Part shown: positions 1 through 11,339 of the stretch, one piece after another
Position numbering within the stretch: position 1 is the stretch's first letter
How the letters are laid out: every line of letters starts with the position of its first letter
DNA from: Schistocephalus solidus
Taxonomy: Eukaryota; Platyhelminthes; Cestoda; Diphyllobothriidea; Diphyllobothriidae
Assembly: GCA_017591395.1 (NCBI GenBank)
Contig: WEDG01004058.1
Location: forward strand, 1-64,000
DNA: 64,000 nt
Direction: 5' to 3'
Notes under the pieces: model-generated
Databases searched by the model: none
What the model was told of the DNA's origin: nothing
Seen by the model: only the letters and a program-made list of their open reading frames with translations
Program-made: the position numbers and the translations under genes

Positions 1-45
1 GTGGAGCATATGGTCGACCTTGTCGAAATCGACGGTCGAACTGTC
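1..45 (+). repeat. 3' terminal scrap of LINE A-type retrotransposon
   Basis: The first 45 bases match the 3' terminus of the LINE ending at 31481 and the copies ending near 42685 (+) and 31985 (-). All share GTGGAGCATA, then a CTCGT/CTTGT block, then the small palindrome GTCGAAATCGAC and GGTCGAAC. The rest of this copy lies outside the window. The sequence to its right is unrelated to the other copies, so the element end is near base 45. Confidence 0.8.
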
Positions 46-1934
46 ATAGTCAGGAGTAGTAGAAGTATTATTATCTTCGTCACGATTCTGCTTAAGAGAT
101 GTAACGTTCTCTGTTGCGTTTTTTTATTTTAACAATTATGTCGCCTGATTTTTTCCTAATTCAATCTATCTTTAATAATTTAATTTAACATATCCTGAAT
201 ATTCTGTTTATTATCTGACCCAGAAAAATGCTTCTACTAACAAAGTAGTGCTTTATCTTCTCACATCCATTTGAGTAGGTCCTCGTGTTGTTTATTGACA
301 GCGTTGGTTTTTATCGGAGTTGAAGCTTTTAGAAATCTACACTCTTTTCAGGTCGAGTGCCAAGCACGGTTATACTGACAGTGATGAATTTTATAACCCC
401 AACTTCACTATTAATACGCCATAGTGACCTTGTGATTACATTCCAGAAATTTATTCCGTTAAGCCAGCTTTTTATGTGAGTTAAGTGAAGAGCCGTGATC
501 ACTTCATACAAGGGCCAATTTTATTGGAGTCCTCCCTACCATTTTAGTGTTTTCAAGTGGAGCCTAGTCTATTTCGACCATGAAACAAGGTTTTGTGTGA
601 TCTCCGTGTGAACTGGCCCTGGCAACCGCGGAGGTCAGGAGTCCGGTGTTTTGCTTCACTCGAAAAGGGGGACTGCTGATATTTCTTGAAGAAAATTTTG
701 CAAATGACCTCCATGGTAGTCTTTCAAGCTGTTTGAGACCCTGGAAACAAGACAAATGTTATACAAGTAACTAAATTTATATAGCATTTTGAATTATTTA
801 CCTACAGTGCTTAAAGGTCGGGAAGTCTTTTAGCACCAACTTGAAGTAAACAGAGACGGCTACTGTAGCGGATAAGGTTGTCGTTGGTACCAGATTGACT
901 TACAATGCAACACGAACCCAGATTTAGTTGTACACCATCCGCGCCTAGCATTAGTGCTGCTGGTGAAATGATGACAGGTAACGAATCAAAAGCTGATGTT
1001 TAAGTCACCGTCGTACCGAATACGACCACCTGTGGCAAATGTGGGCACATATAAGTTAGACAGGTATGTAATGACTTTGCAACTGTACCTTATTAATACT
1101 GCAACTTTTCATGCTACTAAACATGAATTGAAAATATAGGCGAATAATAGTACCTATTCAGCGATTAACACTTCACCGTTCTCCCTATGTCAGACGGGAT
1201 GGAAAATAGTACAACGCTTTAACAATCGTGGCATCAAAGTTTAAGTGTCTTATGTGGCCTTAAGCATGACTTAAGGCCAAGCTCTGCAATTTGGCGCAAA
1301 GCTTCCTGTATATTGGGCGGTTCGTATGCTCATTCTTTGTCAGCTGAAGTAATAGAGGGTAACTCGCTATGACTTTGAAAGAAAGGTCAGAATAGAATTG
1401 GTTCTTCTTGCTACAGTTTTCATGTCACGTATGTTGATTCCCAGCCCAGCTAACGACTACATGTCACGTCGGTCAAAGCGACTTATGTCAGATTGATTTG
1501 GCCTGATTCGATCAGACATTTATGCGTGCATTGGGTAAACTCGATCCAGCACTTCTTTCATAACAGCGTCTGCTTGTAAATAGTTTGATACTTGCCTGAG
1601 TAGCAAACGCTAGTTGCTCGGACAGTGCCCAGCTGGCATTATAACGCGATCCTACTAAGAAGAGAAGGTAGGCGATAATTTTTGATTCTCAGCTAGCCTT
1701 TAGGACGTCATCATTCGAAATTTTGTGTAAGGCTAGCAAGCTCGGTTCGAAGCTTCTGGAGCTCTGAGATGACACACATGATTTCATTTAAGTACAGTAG
1801 AAAAGGCACGTGAAAATTTCTGAATTCGGGCAGAAATTAAGTGTCTTTGGACCACATCAGATGATTTTCCAGTCCAATGTTCAAAAAATAAGGGAAGGCA
1901 TGGTTTGATTGTCTACCCATTTGGGCTGACCGGT
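46..1934. other. No gene recognised
   Basis: AT-rich DNA with only short chance-length open frames (60-75 codons) on the minus strand. No similarity to a family I know and no splice-consistent coding exon was seen. The one structural feature is the palindrome at 1255-1279, listed separately. Confidence 0.6.
1255..1279. repeat. Perfect 10 bp stem, 5 nt loop hairpin
   Basis: TGGCCTTAAG (1255-1264), loop CATGA, then the exact reverse complement CTTAAGGCCA (1270-1279). No T-run follows and no gene is adjacent. The function is unknown and it may be chance. Confidence 0.8.
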
Positions 1935-2110
1935 AGGATGATACGAAGACGCCATTCCAGTCAGAGTAAAAACGTTACGTTAAAACCCTGGAAAGCATCA
2001 TTTACCTCGATACTTGTATACTCGAATTTCGCCAGCTGGACACTGAACCTGGTTAAATAAAATCCAACAGATTTGCCATCTCCTGAAGCCCTAACCAAAA
2101 TTTTAAACTT
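1935..2110 (-). repeat. Dispersed repeat X, inverted relative to 9290-9490
   Basis: The reverse complement of this segment aligns with 9290-9490 at roughly 75% by eye. Shared blocks include CAAATCTGTTGGATTTTATT, GATGCTTTCCAGGGTT and a CGTAACG motif. The two copies face each other and bracket the foldback and Gypsy elements. Family unknown. Confidence 0.7.
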
Positions 2111-2149
2111 TGTTTTCGATAAGAAATGATTACTAGACTTGTAATAGTA

Positions 2150-2262
2150 CTTATCGCACAGGATCATCCAGGAAATTTCGGTCACATCAGGATGACGACT
2201 TTTGACAACGCTTCTTTCTGCCTATTTTCAGAATCTTCTTTCTGTAAAAAGGTTCCTACTTA
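2150..2262 (+). repeat. Single terminal repeat of the 37 kb MITE family
   Basis: This stretch, with GGTCACATCAGGATGACGAC and then TTTCTGTAAAAAGG, aligns with the left terminal inverted repeat of the MITE at 37083. It runs into AT-rich DNA as that element does. No matching opposite end was found nearby, so it is probably a truncated or solo end. Confidence 0.5.
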
Positions 2263-2489
2263 TATATGATACTTATTATCCTTTATTTTAAATTTCATAA
2301 TAAATTCAGATATATTTTTAGAACGGATGCATGAAAATATTCTTTCATTTACCCAATTTGTAGTAAATTATATCTTCTTAAATTTTGAGCTTTAAGAAAG
2401 AGTGTTGTCGATTTCGAAAAATATTATTTTGCTGTGCGATTAATAAAGGCCACATAATATCCATTCTTGAAGCATTGGATGTGACCATT

Positions 2490-3345
2490 CATATATAATC
2501 GAGTTCCATCAGTTTCGTCGTACTTGTAAACATAGGCCAGCACCATTTCTGAGCGTATTTTCTATTAAGTATATACGTATACTAAAATAATATGTTGACG
2601 TGTGTTGACCGTATTCTTTTTTTTTTACATTTTTTACATAATCGCTTAACAATAAATCGTCCATGCAATACTTCCAGCTCTTGTAAATCATCCTCTCATA
2701 TCCTCCCTGATTGCATACGTCTTGTGCCAAGGCAGTTATTTTAATTTAAAAATACGATATCAACGAAAACCACCAACATAGCAGACGATATCAATAATTA
2801 TACTGCTGCAAATAATCGTCTCTTGGGAGGCCTCATAGCTCAATAATGAACTTGCTTTACTTAAACGTTTGGCAATTTGTTTCATTAAGTAGGGTCACGG
2901 TGGTGTAGAAGAACGTTTTCTCAAATCCAAATTCTTCAAATTATTATCAAGAATTTTCAGCTGACAGCCACGGAAGGTTCTCAAGAACGCAGACCTCTCT
3001 AGCTGGGAAGTGAATCTGTTTATTTAACATACGTAAGCCTTAAGGGCGGCATTAGGTTGAAGCGCGAAGATTAGGAGTGCCCAAAACGACAGAGAATATA
3101 AGCCTGTGAATGGCCTAAGAGACCAAGGCGGTCTTAATTGTTCAATTTCGAACTTGCAGATTAATTCACAGAAGTTACCCCTAACATAGATTGTGTGATG
3201 CTAACAAAATATCTTAGTACTTACTACTTATAAGTACAATTTGTTGCTCATAATGCATTGGTCCGCAAGAGGTATTACAGCCCTATAGGTTTCGCAGTAA
3301 ATTTTGAATCCAGTCTATCAAGATATTTGACGAAATGAAGATGCT
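2490..3345 (+). repeat. Left arm of foldback element
   Basis: Pairs with 3860-4727. Long matching blocks include AGACGATTATTTGCAGCAGT (its complement on this strand), the TTAAACGTTTGGCAATTTGT region near 2870 and the AGAACGCAGACCTCTCTAGC region near 2990. Confidence 0.85.
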
Positions 3346-3859
3346 CAGTAAAAGGAGTAACTTTCAATTGAACGTAAATCATCATGGTATCGAAAAGGCC
3401 TGTTGATAGCATAGTAAGCTGAATCATCTCTCTGAGGCAGGCAATTATCAAGAAAATTGTTAAAGGAGGCTTTTGTTATCTAGAAATCGGATCAAAATGG
3501 ATGGATGTTAACATTTTTTGGTGAATTTTCAAAGGAAATTTTATGGTAGTGTGAGAATATGAAGAGAGATATAAGAATGGGATAAGAGTTAAGATTTGGA
3601 CTGCGAATTAGGTTTATACTAGTACAAGTTTTGGGATTAGGACACGGGAATTGTAATCCTTGTGCTTTATAACTTAGGTGGGGCGCCCTTATTAGTGTGC
3701 CAAATAATCCATTCTTTCTTATTTAGGAAACCTAGACGGTACCGAAATGAATATAGAGAGAGCTAATGAGAGCTAATGAAATTACGCAACGGGTGATTTT
3801 CCTCTTATTAGTTACTAAGCCTCTCACTTCAATGGATTGACGCTTCGACTGTTATACAT
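3346..3859. other. Central spacer of foldback element
   Basis: About 510 bp that does not pair with itself. It contains a short direct duplication, GAGAGCTAATGAGAGCTAAT, near 3757. No open frame of interest. Confidence 0.6.
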
Positions 3860-4727
3860 CTTGCCTTCATTTCGGCATATTTCCTCATAGTTTAGATTCA
3901 AAATGTACTGCGAAACCTAAAGGGCTGTAATATCTTTTGCTGACCAAAACACTGTTAGCAACAAATTGTACTAATAAGTAGTAAGTACTAAGATATTTTG
4001 TTATCATCACACAATCTATGCATAGGGGTTACTTCTGTGAATTAATATGCAAGGTCGAAATTGAACAATTAAGACTGCCTTAGTCTCTTAGGCCATTCGC
4101 AGGTTTATTTTGGCTGTCGTTTGGGGCACTCGTCATATTCGCGCTTCTACCTAATGCCACCCTGACGGCTTCCGTATGTCATGTGTTGTTAAATAAACAG
4201 ATTCGCTTCTCAGCTAGAGAGGTCTGCGTTCTTGAGATCTTCCGTGGCTGTCAGCTGAAAATTCTTGATAATAATTTGAAGAATGTGGATTTGAGAAAAC
4301 GTTCTTCTACACCACCGTAACCCTACTTAATGAAACAAATTGCCAAACGTTTAAGTAAAGCAAGTTCAATATTGAACTATGAGGCCTCCCAAGAGACGAT
4401 TATTTGCAGCAGTATAATTATTAATATCGTCCGCTATGTTGGTGGTTTTCGTTGATATCGTATTTTTAAATTAAAAAATAACTGCCATTGCAGAAGACGT
4501 ATGCAATCAGGGAGGGATATGAGAGAAGGATTTACAAGAGCTGGAAGTATTGCATGGATGATTTATTGTTAAGCGATTATGTAAAAAATGTAAAAAAACA
4601 GAATACGGTCAACACAAGTCAACAAATTACGTTAGTATACGTATATACTTAATAGAAAATATGCTCAGAAATGGTTCTTGCCTACGTTTACAAGTACGGT
4701 AAAACTGATGGAACTCGATTATATATG
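3860..4727 (-). repeat. Right arm of foldback element
   Basis: Reverse-complement counterpart of 2490-3345, ending in CTCGATTATATATG. Several single-base differences and small indels from the left arm show the two arms have diverged since they formed or were last homogenised. Confidence 0.85.
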
Positions 4728-5110
4728 TACACCAACATTTAACAATGACTCGTTTTATTCATGTACTTTATTTCCTTGGGTAAAACCGCAAGGCATTCGC
4801 TCCGGGCTATAAATAAGAAAAGAGGAACTCCTACGGATTGCATGCCTATTTTCCCAAGTGAAAAAGCAAATGAATTTCTGCCGTCGATGTGTGCACACAG
4901 ATCGCACTGTGTTGTACCACAGATGCGCTACTTCATGAAGCGTCAACGGAAATCCTGAAATGTGTTTTCGTGTCCAAAGTATTGCAGCAACCTCCGGACG
5001 TTGGCTTTTAACCAGCTTCTTTCTGATCGCTGGCAAACAACTAAGCTGTGTGAATAAACTGCATAGTAATGGAACATTACTTTTTATCATTTTTTTGGGT
5101 TCTTATATAT
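4728..5110. other. Short unassigned stretch with a 111-codon minus frame
   Basis: A 111-codon open frame (5090-4755, minus) fills most of this interval, but its product resembles nothing I recognise. There is no splice or context support and it abuts the broken end of the Gypsy element. Probably a chance frame. Confidence 0.4.
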
Positions 5111-5136
5111 TCGAGTAATATGACGTCGGCTGACCC

Positions 5137-5960
5137 TTATCGGCAGCGTTGTTCGGCGCATTCGGCTTGTTTAGCATCTTGGGAGCTCTTGGCGTTCTGA
5201 AGGTGCAGTGTTGGGTTCGGAGACCGGGTGATCGGTCGGAATGGTGAAAGTATCCAGCAGGATGTCCAGGAGGAGTGATAAAAATGACTCCGGCTCGGTT
5301 GCTTTACTGCAATGCCGCCATCAACTCTGGTTGTTGTGATGAACCCAGGTGTCGTTACCCACGCAGACGTCGAACAACATGCTGCCCCTGTGCGCTGCTA
5401 CGTTCGCCTCAATCCAGTTTGGAAGACCAGCTCGATAATCACGAACGAAGACGGGCGTTCCGATGAGAAGCTTGCTGTGAGAGACAGATGAATTTGGTTG
5501 TGTGGATGCTACATTGGTAGGAACCAATGCATGGAAATTTGTGTGTAGTTCTCGCCCCATCAAGGCCTCGGCCGGAGAAACACCACCTTTGAGGTCGGGT
5601 TCGGAGTAGTCCGGAACGCCTGGATGTTCTTATCCGTCATCCCCTCCCTACGAGCTTTCAAGAGGGCTCTCTTGAATGTGTCAATACGAAATCAAGTGGG
5701 CCAGCGAAATCAACATGCACACGTGACCAAGGCCCATCTGGTGTTTGCCGTCACACTGGGGCTTGACGAGACGGCATCTTGGCAGCTTGCTGACACCGGA
5801 GACAGCGTCGAACGAGGTCGTTGATGTCACTGAGAATACCCGGCCAGTAGACAAAACTGCGAGTGATGGACTTCATTCATTTAATACCAGAATGAGCAGT
5901 GTGAAACTGGCATAGGACAATAGGCGGAAGTGAAGAAGGCATCACCACAGGGTCCGAAAA
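5137..5960 (-). pseudogene. Gypsy integrase fragment, catalytic core deleted
   Basis: The minus strand encodes the H2C2 zinc-binding region (FHTAHSG near 5910, then RSFVYWPGIL and RRCLRCQQAAKMP near 5770), with an arginine codon turned into a stop. The start of the catalytic core follows, HVDFAGPLDFVL near 5700, holding the first acidic residue. The frame then jumps at about 5678 to FKRALLKARREGMTDKNIQAF, which belongs downstream in such proteins, so the part carrying the second Asp and the Glu is missing. The C-terminal part (IGTPVFVRDYRAG near 5450, then NDTWVHHNNQ) matches the usual tail, ending in a stop near 5137. Joining DNA ends would be impossible for this protein. Confidence 0.82.
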
Positions 5961-6488
5961 CATGAAGCAGGAATCAACCACCAATAGCGATGCTCGGCGC
6001 AGGAAAAAACTGGTGACGATCGCGAATGAGAGCAGTGGTTGGCCATCTGGTCTGCACGTAGGTGATAGCTTGACGGAGAATGTAATCCTGTTCAGTACAG
6101 CGTCGGCGGCAGTGATAGGTATGCCTTGCATGGCATCTGAAAGCTGACGGAGCACATCGTCCTCAATCGAAATGGCAGCAATCCCGGTGTCTTCATCGGG
6201 TTCATGATGATTGTATATGAGGCGGCTAAGGGCGTCAGCCTGACCAAATTCAGTAGTGCCGCAGAAGTTAATCTCAAAGTTGTTACCGAGAAGAATAGTT
6301 GCCCATCGTTGAAGTCGGTTGGCTGAATAAACCGGAATGACCTTCTTCCAAACGAAGATTGACAGCAACGGTTTATCGTCCGTCAACAACGTGAAATGAT
6401 GACCACGCAGGAGCGTGGAAATTCTTGACGGCAAAGATGATGGCTTAAACCTCGTTCTCGATTTGGCCATAGTTCTTCTCCATAGGAG
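5961..6488 (-). pseudogene. Gypsy RNase H fragment
   Basis: Open on the minus strand from 6470 to 5877. It contains LLTDDKPLLSIF, YSANRLQRWATILLG and FGQADALSRL in the order found in Ty3/Gypsy RNase H, which degrades the RNA strand of the RNA:DNA hybrid. The domain's beginning, AADASNHGVGAV, sits just upstream at the end of the RT frame (about 6530). The intervening KNYGQIE-type segment near 6480 is frameshifted. Confidence 0.8.
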
Positions 6489-7283
6489 TTAACGCGCGGG
6501 ATGCGAGATGACAGCGCCAACTCCGTGATTGGATGCGTCTGCAGCAACGATGATCAGCAGAGTCGGGCCATAGTGCCTGAGCAGCAGATCTAAACTCAGC
6601 ATCGACTTCAGCTGGAGAAAAGCCTTTTCACAGTCGGAGGACCAGCACCATAAAGCATTCTTCTGCAGCAGACGGTTGAGGGGGGCTCGTACGTCATGCA
6701 GTGACGGTAGGAATGTGCTATGGTAACTGATTAAGCCAATGAACGAAAGAAGTTGTGATAATTCCTTGGGTGCCGGCATTCGTTGGATGGCACGAATATT
6801 TTCAGGATCTGGATGGTGACCAGTGACGTATAAGATGAATCCAAGGCACTTGATTGACTCAAGGAAGAATTGGCTTTTTCCAGCCCTCAGGTGGAAGCCA
6901 TATTCCTGCACGCATTCGAGTACTGCACACACTCGGTCTTGGAGTTCAGTAGGGGAGCGACCCATGGTGATAATATCGTCCAGGCACCCAGCCGTACCCG
7001 GAATTCCAAAGAGCATTGCGTTCAGCGTTTGCTGAAGTAGAGCCGGGATGGTATTGACACCAAAGGGCAACCTGGTGCATTGAAACAGGCCGCGGTGAGG
7101 GTGTATCGTCAACAATTCGCGCGACTCTGGAGCGACTTCGATCTGCAAGTACGCATCGGCCAGGTCTAACTTGCAAAGGCAAGTGCCACCATTTACCAGG
7201 GTGAACAGACCGGCAGTGGATAGCAGTTCGGCATCAGAGCGACATTGAGACCAGTGGAAAATTCAGCCCAAATAAGGATCGAT
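6489..7283 (-). pseudogene. Gypsy reverse transcriptase
   Basis: The minus strand carries the palm motifs in order. Motif A is KLDLADAYLQIEV (about 7160), next comes RLPFGVNTIPALLQQ, and motif C is CLDDIITMG (about 6990), where Ty3/Gypsy normally has YLDD. The tail FLESIKCLGFI and LRHYGPTLLIIVAADASN follows. Upstream, [17 protein letters not shown] (near 7240) is in another frame, showing a frameshift close to 7190. The Tyr-to-Cys change next to the catalytic Asp pair and the frameshift argue against activity. Confidence 0.88.
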
Positions 7284-7915
7284 TCATTTGGCTTTTTTAA
7301 CCACAACGATTGGAGCAGCGCAGGCGGATAATGACACAGGTTTCAGCACTCCCAGTTCCTCCAGACGCTTCAGTTCAGCATCGACAAAAGGCAAGGCTGT
7401 ATAGGGAACTGGTCTCTTCTGACAAAAGACTGGTTGACTTCCAGGACGCAGGTGCAACACGGCTTGAGCCTGTGTGCAACGGCCTAGGTCGTCTTGGAAC
7501 ACTGAAGCGAACCGTTGCAGAATGTCCTTGGTTGGGTCTGCGGGCACAGCTGGAATCTGCACCTGACGGCAAACAACTCTGGGCGGCATATTGACCAAAC
7601 CAAATTGTTCAATCCAGTTGAGACCAAGGAAGTTGAGATTGGACTTGGTGTCGTAGCAGATCACATTGATGGTTGTGCCGCGGAAAGACACACAGCATTG
7701 CAGCTGCCCATTAGCCGGACGAGACCACTGCACGCGATTGCGGCGGACTGGGATGTCTGCTGCATCGTGGGGCTGTCAAGTGACTGCCCTAGTCTCCCAG
7801 AGTTGTTGATAGTTATGTCTGAAGCAGTATCTAGCTGTAGGCAGCTTGCGTAACCATTGAGCGAAATTTCAAAAAACTTTCTGTGATCAGCCGCATTGAG
7901 CTGGAACGTGGCCAA
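7284..7915 (-). pseudogene. Gypsy protease and RT leader
   Basis: One minus frame (7915-7661) has the aspartic protease signature LQLDTASDITI. A second (7733-7284) continues with [20 protein letters not shown] and [10 protein letters not shown], which belong to the same retropepsin. Then come the RT-leader features [21 protein letters not shown] and [11 protein letters not shown]. The two overlapping frames imply a frameshift near 7735. In an intact element this part would cut the Gag-Pol precursor. Confidence 0.82.
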
Positions 7916-7949
7916 CAGGCTCAGGGAATTGCCAACGGACTGGGTTTAA

Positions 7950-8883
7950 GGCTTGCGTTTTGGACGGAAACGGCACTTGGAGTTAAAACTGACGGGGGCA
8001 GATATGCTTTCGGCAGTTGATGGTGTTGGGCAGAACCCATCATGGTGTCCTATCTGGTTACAGCTTTGGCAACGATGTTGGTGGAAGGTGCAATCCCGAT
8101 GGAAATGTCACGCACCACAGTGCCGACAAGGAGATGGCGGTGATTTAGCCTTGGGTACTTGATTGGGCCGCAGTATGGGATATGGCTTGGTTGCTACAAC
8201 AGTGTGGACTTAGAAAGAAGTGGGAACACCTTGAATCTTAGCGGAATCGTGTTTGAGGTTAATCAAAGCTTGACACTCCGCAGCCAGTTCTTGGAGTGTG
8301 ACTGTGCTATTCCGTTGCAGTTGGTACAGGAGACGTGTCCGGATGTCAGCATCCTTGGAAGACTGGAGGCCGCAGATAAATATGAGGCTGAAAACGCCCA
8401 CACTCGCGATTGAAAATGCCCACGTACGTGATGAAATTGACTGATTCCCGTTCGCACAGTTGCAGGCACTGGAATCGAGTGTCGAACAGAGACGACTGTT
8501 CGCCAAAAATCTGAGACAACGTCCTCTACGTGTCCGCTAAAGTGATTTCTCGTGGGTTCTCGGGAAGGATAAAGTTAGCATAGCGTTTGTGCTCGGCAGA
8601 GACCAGTTTGCGAAGTAGGAGTCACACCTCCATGCATCGTCCTGAGCAGCCAGATTGACAGAGAACAAGTCCTTGTATCGTTAATAACATGAATCAAAGA
8701 TAATATGGGTCTGTGGGTCATACAGGAGTTCAGTAATGCTACCGGCAATGTGATCAACGGATTGTGAACCACCAGCGGCGCTCGATTGGCCCATGAATGA
8801 GTTGGATAGCTAAACAAGGAGGGCCTCCATTAGCTTCAACTGCTGCTGCAATATTTGATTCAAGTCAGCGTACTCGTCAGCCA
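7950..8883 (-). pseudogene. Gypsy gag with two zinc knuckles
   Basis: The minus strand opens with an ATG at 8883 and MADEYADLNQILQQQLKLM, a helical start typical of these Gag proteins, then is broken by several stops and shifts. Near 8150-8040 two nucleocapsid knuckles are visible. The first, CRHCGA(stop)HFHRDC, is interrupted by a nonsense codon. The second, CQSCNQIGHHDGFC, is a canonical CX2CX4HX4C. Gag would package element RNA. The ATG was chosen because it directly follows the putative LTR and leader. Confidence 0.75.
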
Positions 8884-8911
8884 TTGGAAGTGAACAACTG
8901 GGTCGTCAAAT

Positions 8912-9190
8912 TGTTATGACCCGACCTGATACTTAATGACGCACGAAGCGTATACTTAAGTGACGGTTGTCCCAACCCCAACGCGGTGGATAAGGAAAAC
9001 ACGATCAGCTTGTGAAAGTGTATTCCAAGCAAAGATAACATGGAAAGCTGCATGCATTTATAGCCTCCCATCCAGCTTAGTTATATTCTGTCCAACCAGC
9101 TTCAAGAGGAAGACAGATAAAAGCAGAGAAAAATTCTCGCGGATATAGGTCGATCAGATCTGACGAGAGCTTTGTGGCCATGGTCAATGC
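8912..9190 (-). repeat. Putative 5' LTR of Gypsy element
   Basis: The minus-strand sequence just before gag ends in GGGTCATAACA, an LTR-like CA terminus, about 28 bp upstream of the gag ATG. It contains a TATA box (9055-9062). The outer boundary near 9190 is approximate. No partner LTR was found, so this call rests on position and composition only. Confidence 0.4.
9055..9062 (-). promoter_or_regulatory. Putative LTR TATA box
   Basis: TATAAATG on the minus strand within the putative LTR, oriented toward gag and about 170 bp from the gag ATG. Confidence 0.35.
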
Positions 9191-9289
9191 GGAACATTGT
9201 CAAGCATCATTCGTGGCATGCAGCATGATAAACGCGCGCGCAGGTGCATTTCTGTGAGATGAATCATCGTGGGAATGAATTTTTCCAAC

Positions 9290-9490
9290 ATTTTATCTTT
9301 TTTTAATCGAAAAACAAGTTTTAAATTGTGTTCAAGACTTCAGGAGAGGACAAATCTGTTGGATTTTATTCAACAACTCTCAGGGTCACGCCGGCGGAAG
9401 TCAGGTATGCAAGTGTCGTGGTAAAGGATGCTTTCCAGGGTTCTGACGTAACGATTTGTCTCTGACCGGACTGGCGACTACCGATCACCC
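9290..9490 (+). repeat. Dispersed repeat X, second copy
   Basis: Inverted counterpart of 1935-2110. The pairing spans the CAAATCTGTTGGATTTTATT core, GGATGCTTTCCAGGGTT and the flanking poly-A/T part. It sits directly outside the putative Gypsy LTR. Confidence 0.7.
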
Positions 9491-11339
9491 TAGTTTAGTT
9501 ATCGCACATGTTGAAGCTGACCACAAGTGTCGACCACCAGAAAATGCTCCGAAATTACTGTATAATAAAAGGATATAGATGGGATGGCAAAGGTTCAGTC
9601 AAATAAAGCTAGCCGGTAACTGCTGCCATGTAAGAGAGGCATACGACACGTGGGCGTAGGAAGGGTGCAATGCGTAGTTTATTGCGTTGGATTTGAGCGA
9701 GTTCAACTTCTCCCACTGCACAGTTTCTTTTGCATAGTGTTTTGCGTGACCTAGAGTCTAACGCGTGCTTCACATGGGCTTAAGTCTAACACACATAAGA
9801 AGGGTTTTAGAGGTCGCAGTAAGAAGCTGCGTTATTGGCCTAGCTTTCGTTCCAAAAAAGGGAATGAATGATTCCATCAGCTGACAACCTTCCGTGTGAC
9901 TATCGTTAGTTTGCCTTGGTAACTTCACCGGCTTTCCTCGTTTCTCTCTATCTCGCTTGTGATGCACCAAAGCTCATTGAATCAGTGCTCAGTACCCCTT
10001 AGATGAGAGAAGTCCTTCCCAATGTGAAGTACAAAAACTATATGTTGGATTAATCATTAGCTAAATACACAGTTTTAACATCGAATGAAAGTCTGTTTGG
10101 GAAAAATTTTCGTGAATGGCTATTTCAGTTAGAAGGTCAACTTCTTGAAACGCAACAACATAAAATTTTCACAAGAGCGAGTAAAAACCTTTCCATTTGT
10201 AATTTTACATGATAAAATTTACGGTTTCTCTCGGCACTTCCTTTTTCAACCTTGTCCTGCTTCGTTTCGAATGGTCATAAGTTCAAAATTTAAGTTCTTT
10301 AGTTCACTTTTGGTTAAGTTCGACTTCGTGTCCCCTCCCTGCTGTACTAGAAGTCAGACCTTCGAAACGGTTTGTATAGTTTAGCTAAAGGCTCCTGGAA
10401 TATACGGTCGCATTCTTTTCCTTAGAACATGAATTAGGTTCTTTTTGTGGCCTGACTAACTACGCGTTCTCTTGTGGTTTTTTTGAATGCATCTTTTGCA
10501 TTTACAGAGACCGACTGTAACATGAGGTTATGATATTGCAGAGGTACTTTCGTTCAGTAAAATTTATGAGGGTATTCTGTTCCACCAGGTAAAGTAAAAA
10601 AAGAGGAAAAGTACTAGAGCATCCGTGCAGAGGTTTACAACGGTATACCTGGCACTCTCGCTCTCGGCGCATGTGCATGCATTTGTCTCTCTTGGACTTC
10701 TGCCCTCCGTCCAGTCAAAGGTTGCGGTTATGGTGCCTGCCATAAGTTAAACATCTAACCACCCTCGCAGGCATCTTTCCTCGCAAGATCTTACCAAAAG
10801 ATTAAAAGCAGAGAAATTAGCATCATTGGCCTAACAAACGTTTTTTTTAATATTACGCTCTAAATACCAGAATCTGTCTCCCGGTTCCCTTACGTGCATT
10901 CCCTAAAGCCCGCTTAGGGATGCATAAACTCCAACTAGGGCACTGATAAATGCGGTGAACAGCGGGGCTGGCACTATTGATGAAAGCTGTCGAAAGTTTA
11001 CAATTCGAACCTACCTCATATGGGTTTCCCCTTCTTGGTCTAAATCCAACGAGTGATTCGCAGCTATTTGAAACCGGTCCAGATGTCAACCAAATTAAGA
11101 AATATACTCGAACGGATTTGTATTCTTTGGGTCACTAGAGAGCAGAGTTGTCTGAATAACGACGGGCTTAATGAAAACGAGTTACTGTACCTTGATCGAG
11201 TCAAACACGTTCACCTAACTCAGGATGGAATATCTGACTATACCAAAGGGAGTACCCAAACAAATTGTTTTCTCTGTCGCTCGTTTGCTCTGAATATGTT
11301 GCTATGGGCACCAATATGAGCCAGCAGTACTAACTGTAA
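9491..11339. other. No gene recognised
   Basis: Low-density sequence with short frames only (longest about 88 codons at 11053-11319). No motif or repeat similarity that I could support. Confidence 0.6.

Larger units (their letters stand above)
2490..4727. mobile_element. Foldback element with ~860 bp inverted arms
   Basis: The arms 2490-3345 and 3860-4727 are inverted copies of each other, about 85-90% identical by eye with small indels, separated by a ~510 bp unpaired centre. The outermost bases are CATATATAATCGAG on the left and its exact complement on the right. I see no transposase frame in arms or centre and no clear target-site duplication beside the termini. This is the architecture of a non-autonomous foldback transposon. 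A host inverted duplication is the alternative. Confidence 0.8.
5137..9190 (-). mobile_element. Degenerate Ty3/Gypsy LTR retrotransposon
   Basis: Reading right to left: a putative 5' LTR (8912-9190), gag with CCHC knuckles, protease, reverse transcriptase, RNase H and integrase, which is the Ty3/Gypsy domain order. The polyprotein is cut by many frameshifts and stops and by a deletion in the integrase core. No second LTR is visible beyond the integrase stop near 5137, so the element is 3' truncated. It lies between inverted copies of repeat X (1935-2110 and 9290-9490). It cannot be autonomous. Confidence 0.88.

Noticed and set aside
5281..8413. Plus-strand open frames across the Gypsy element
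   Set aside because: They are antisense shadows of gag-pol, which is recognisable on the minus strand.
10990..11075. tRNA-like B box (reversed GGTTCGAATTG)
   Set aside because: No convincing A box at tRNA spacing and no fold.
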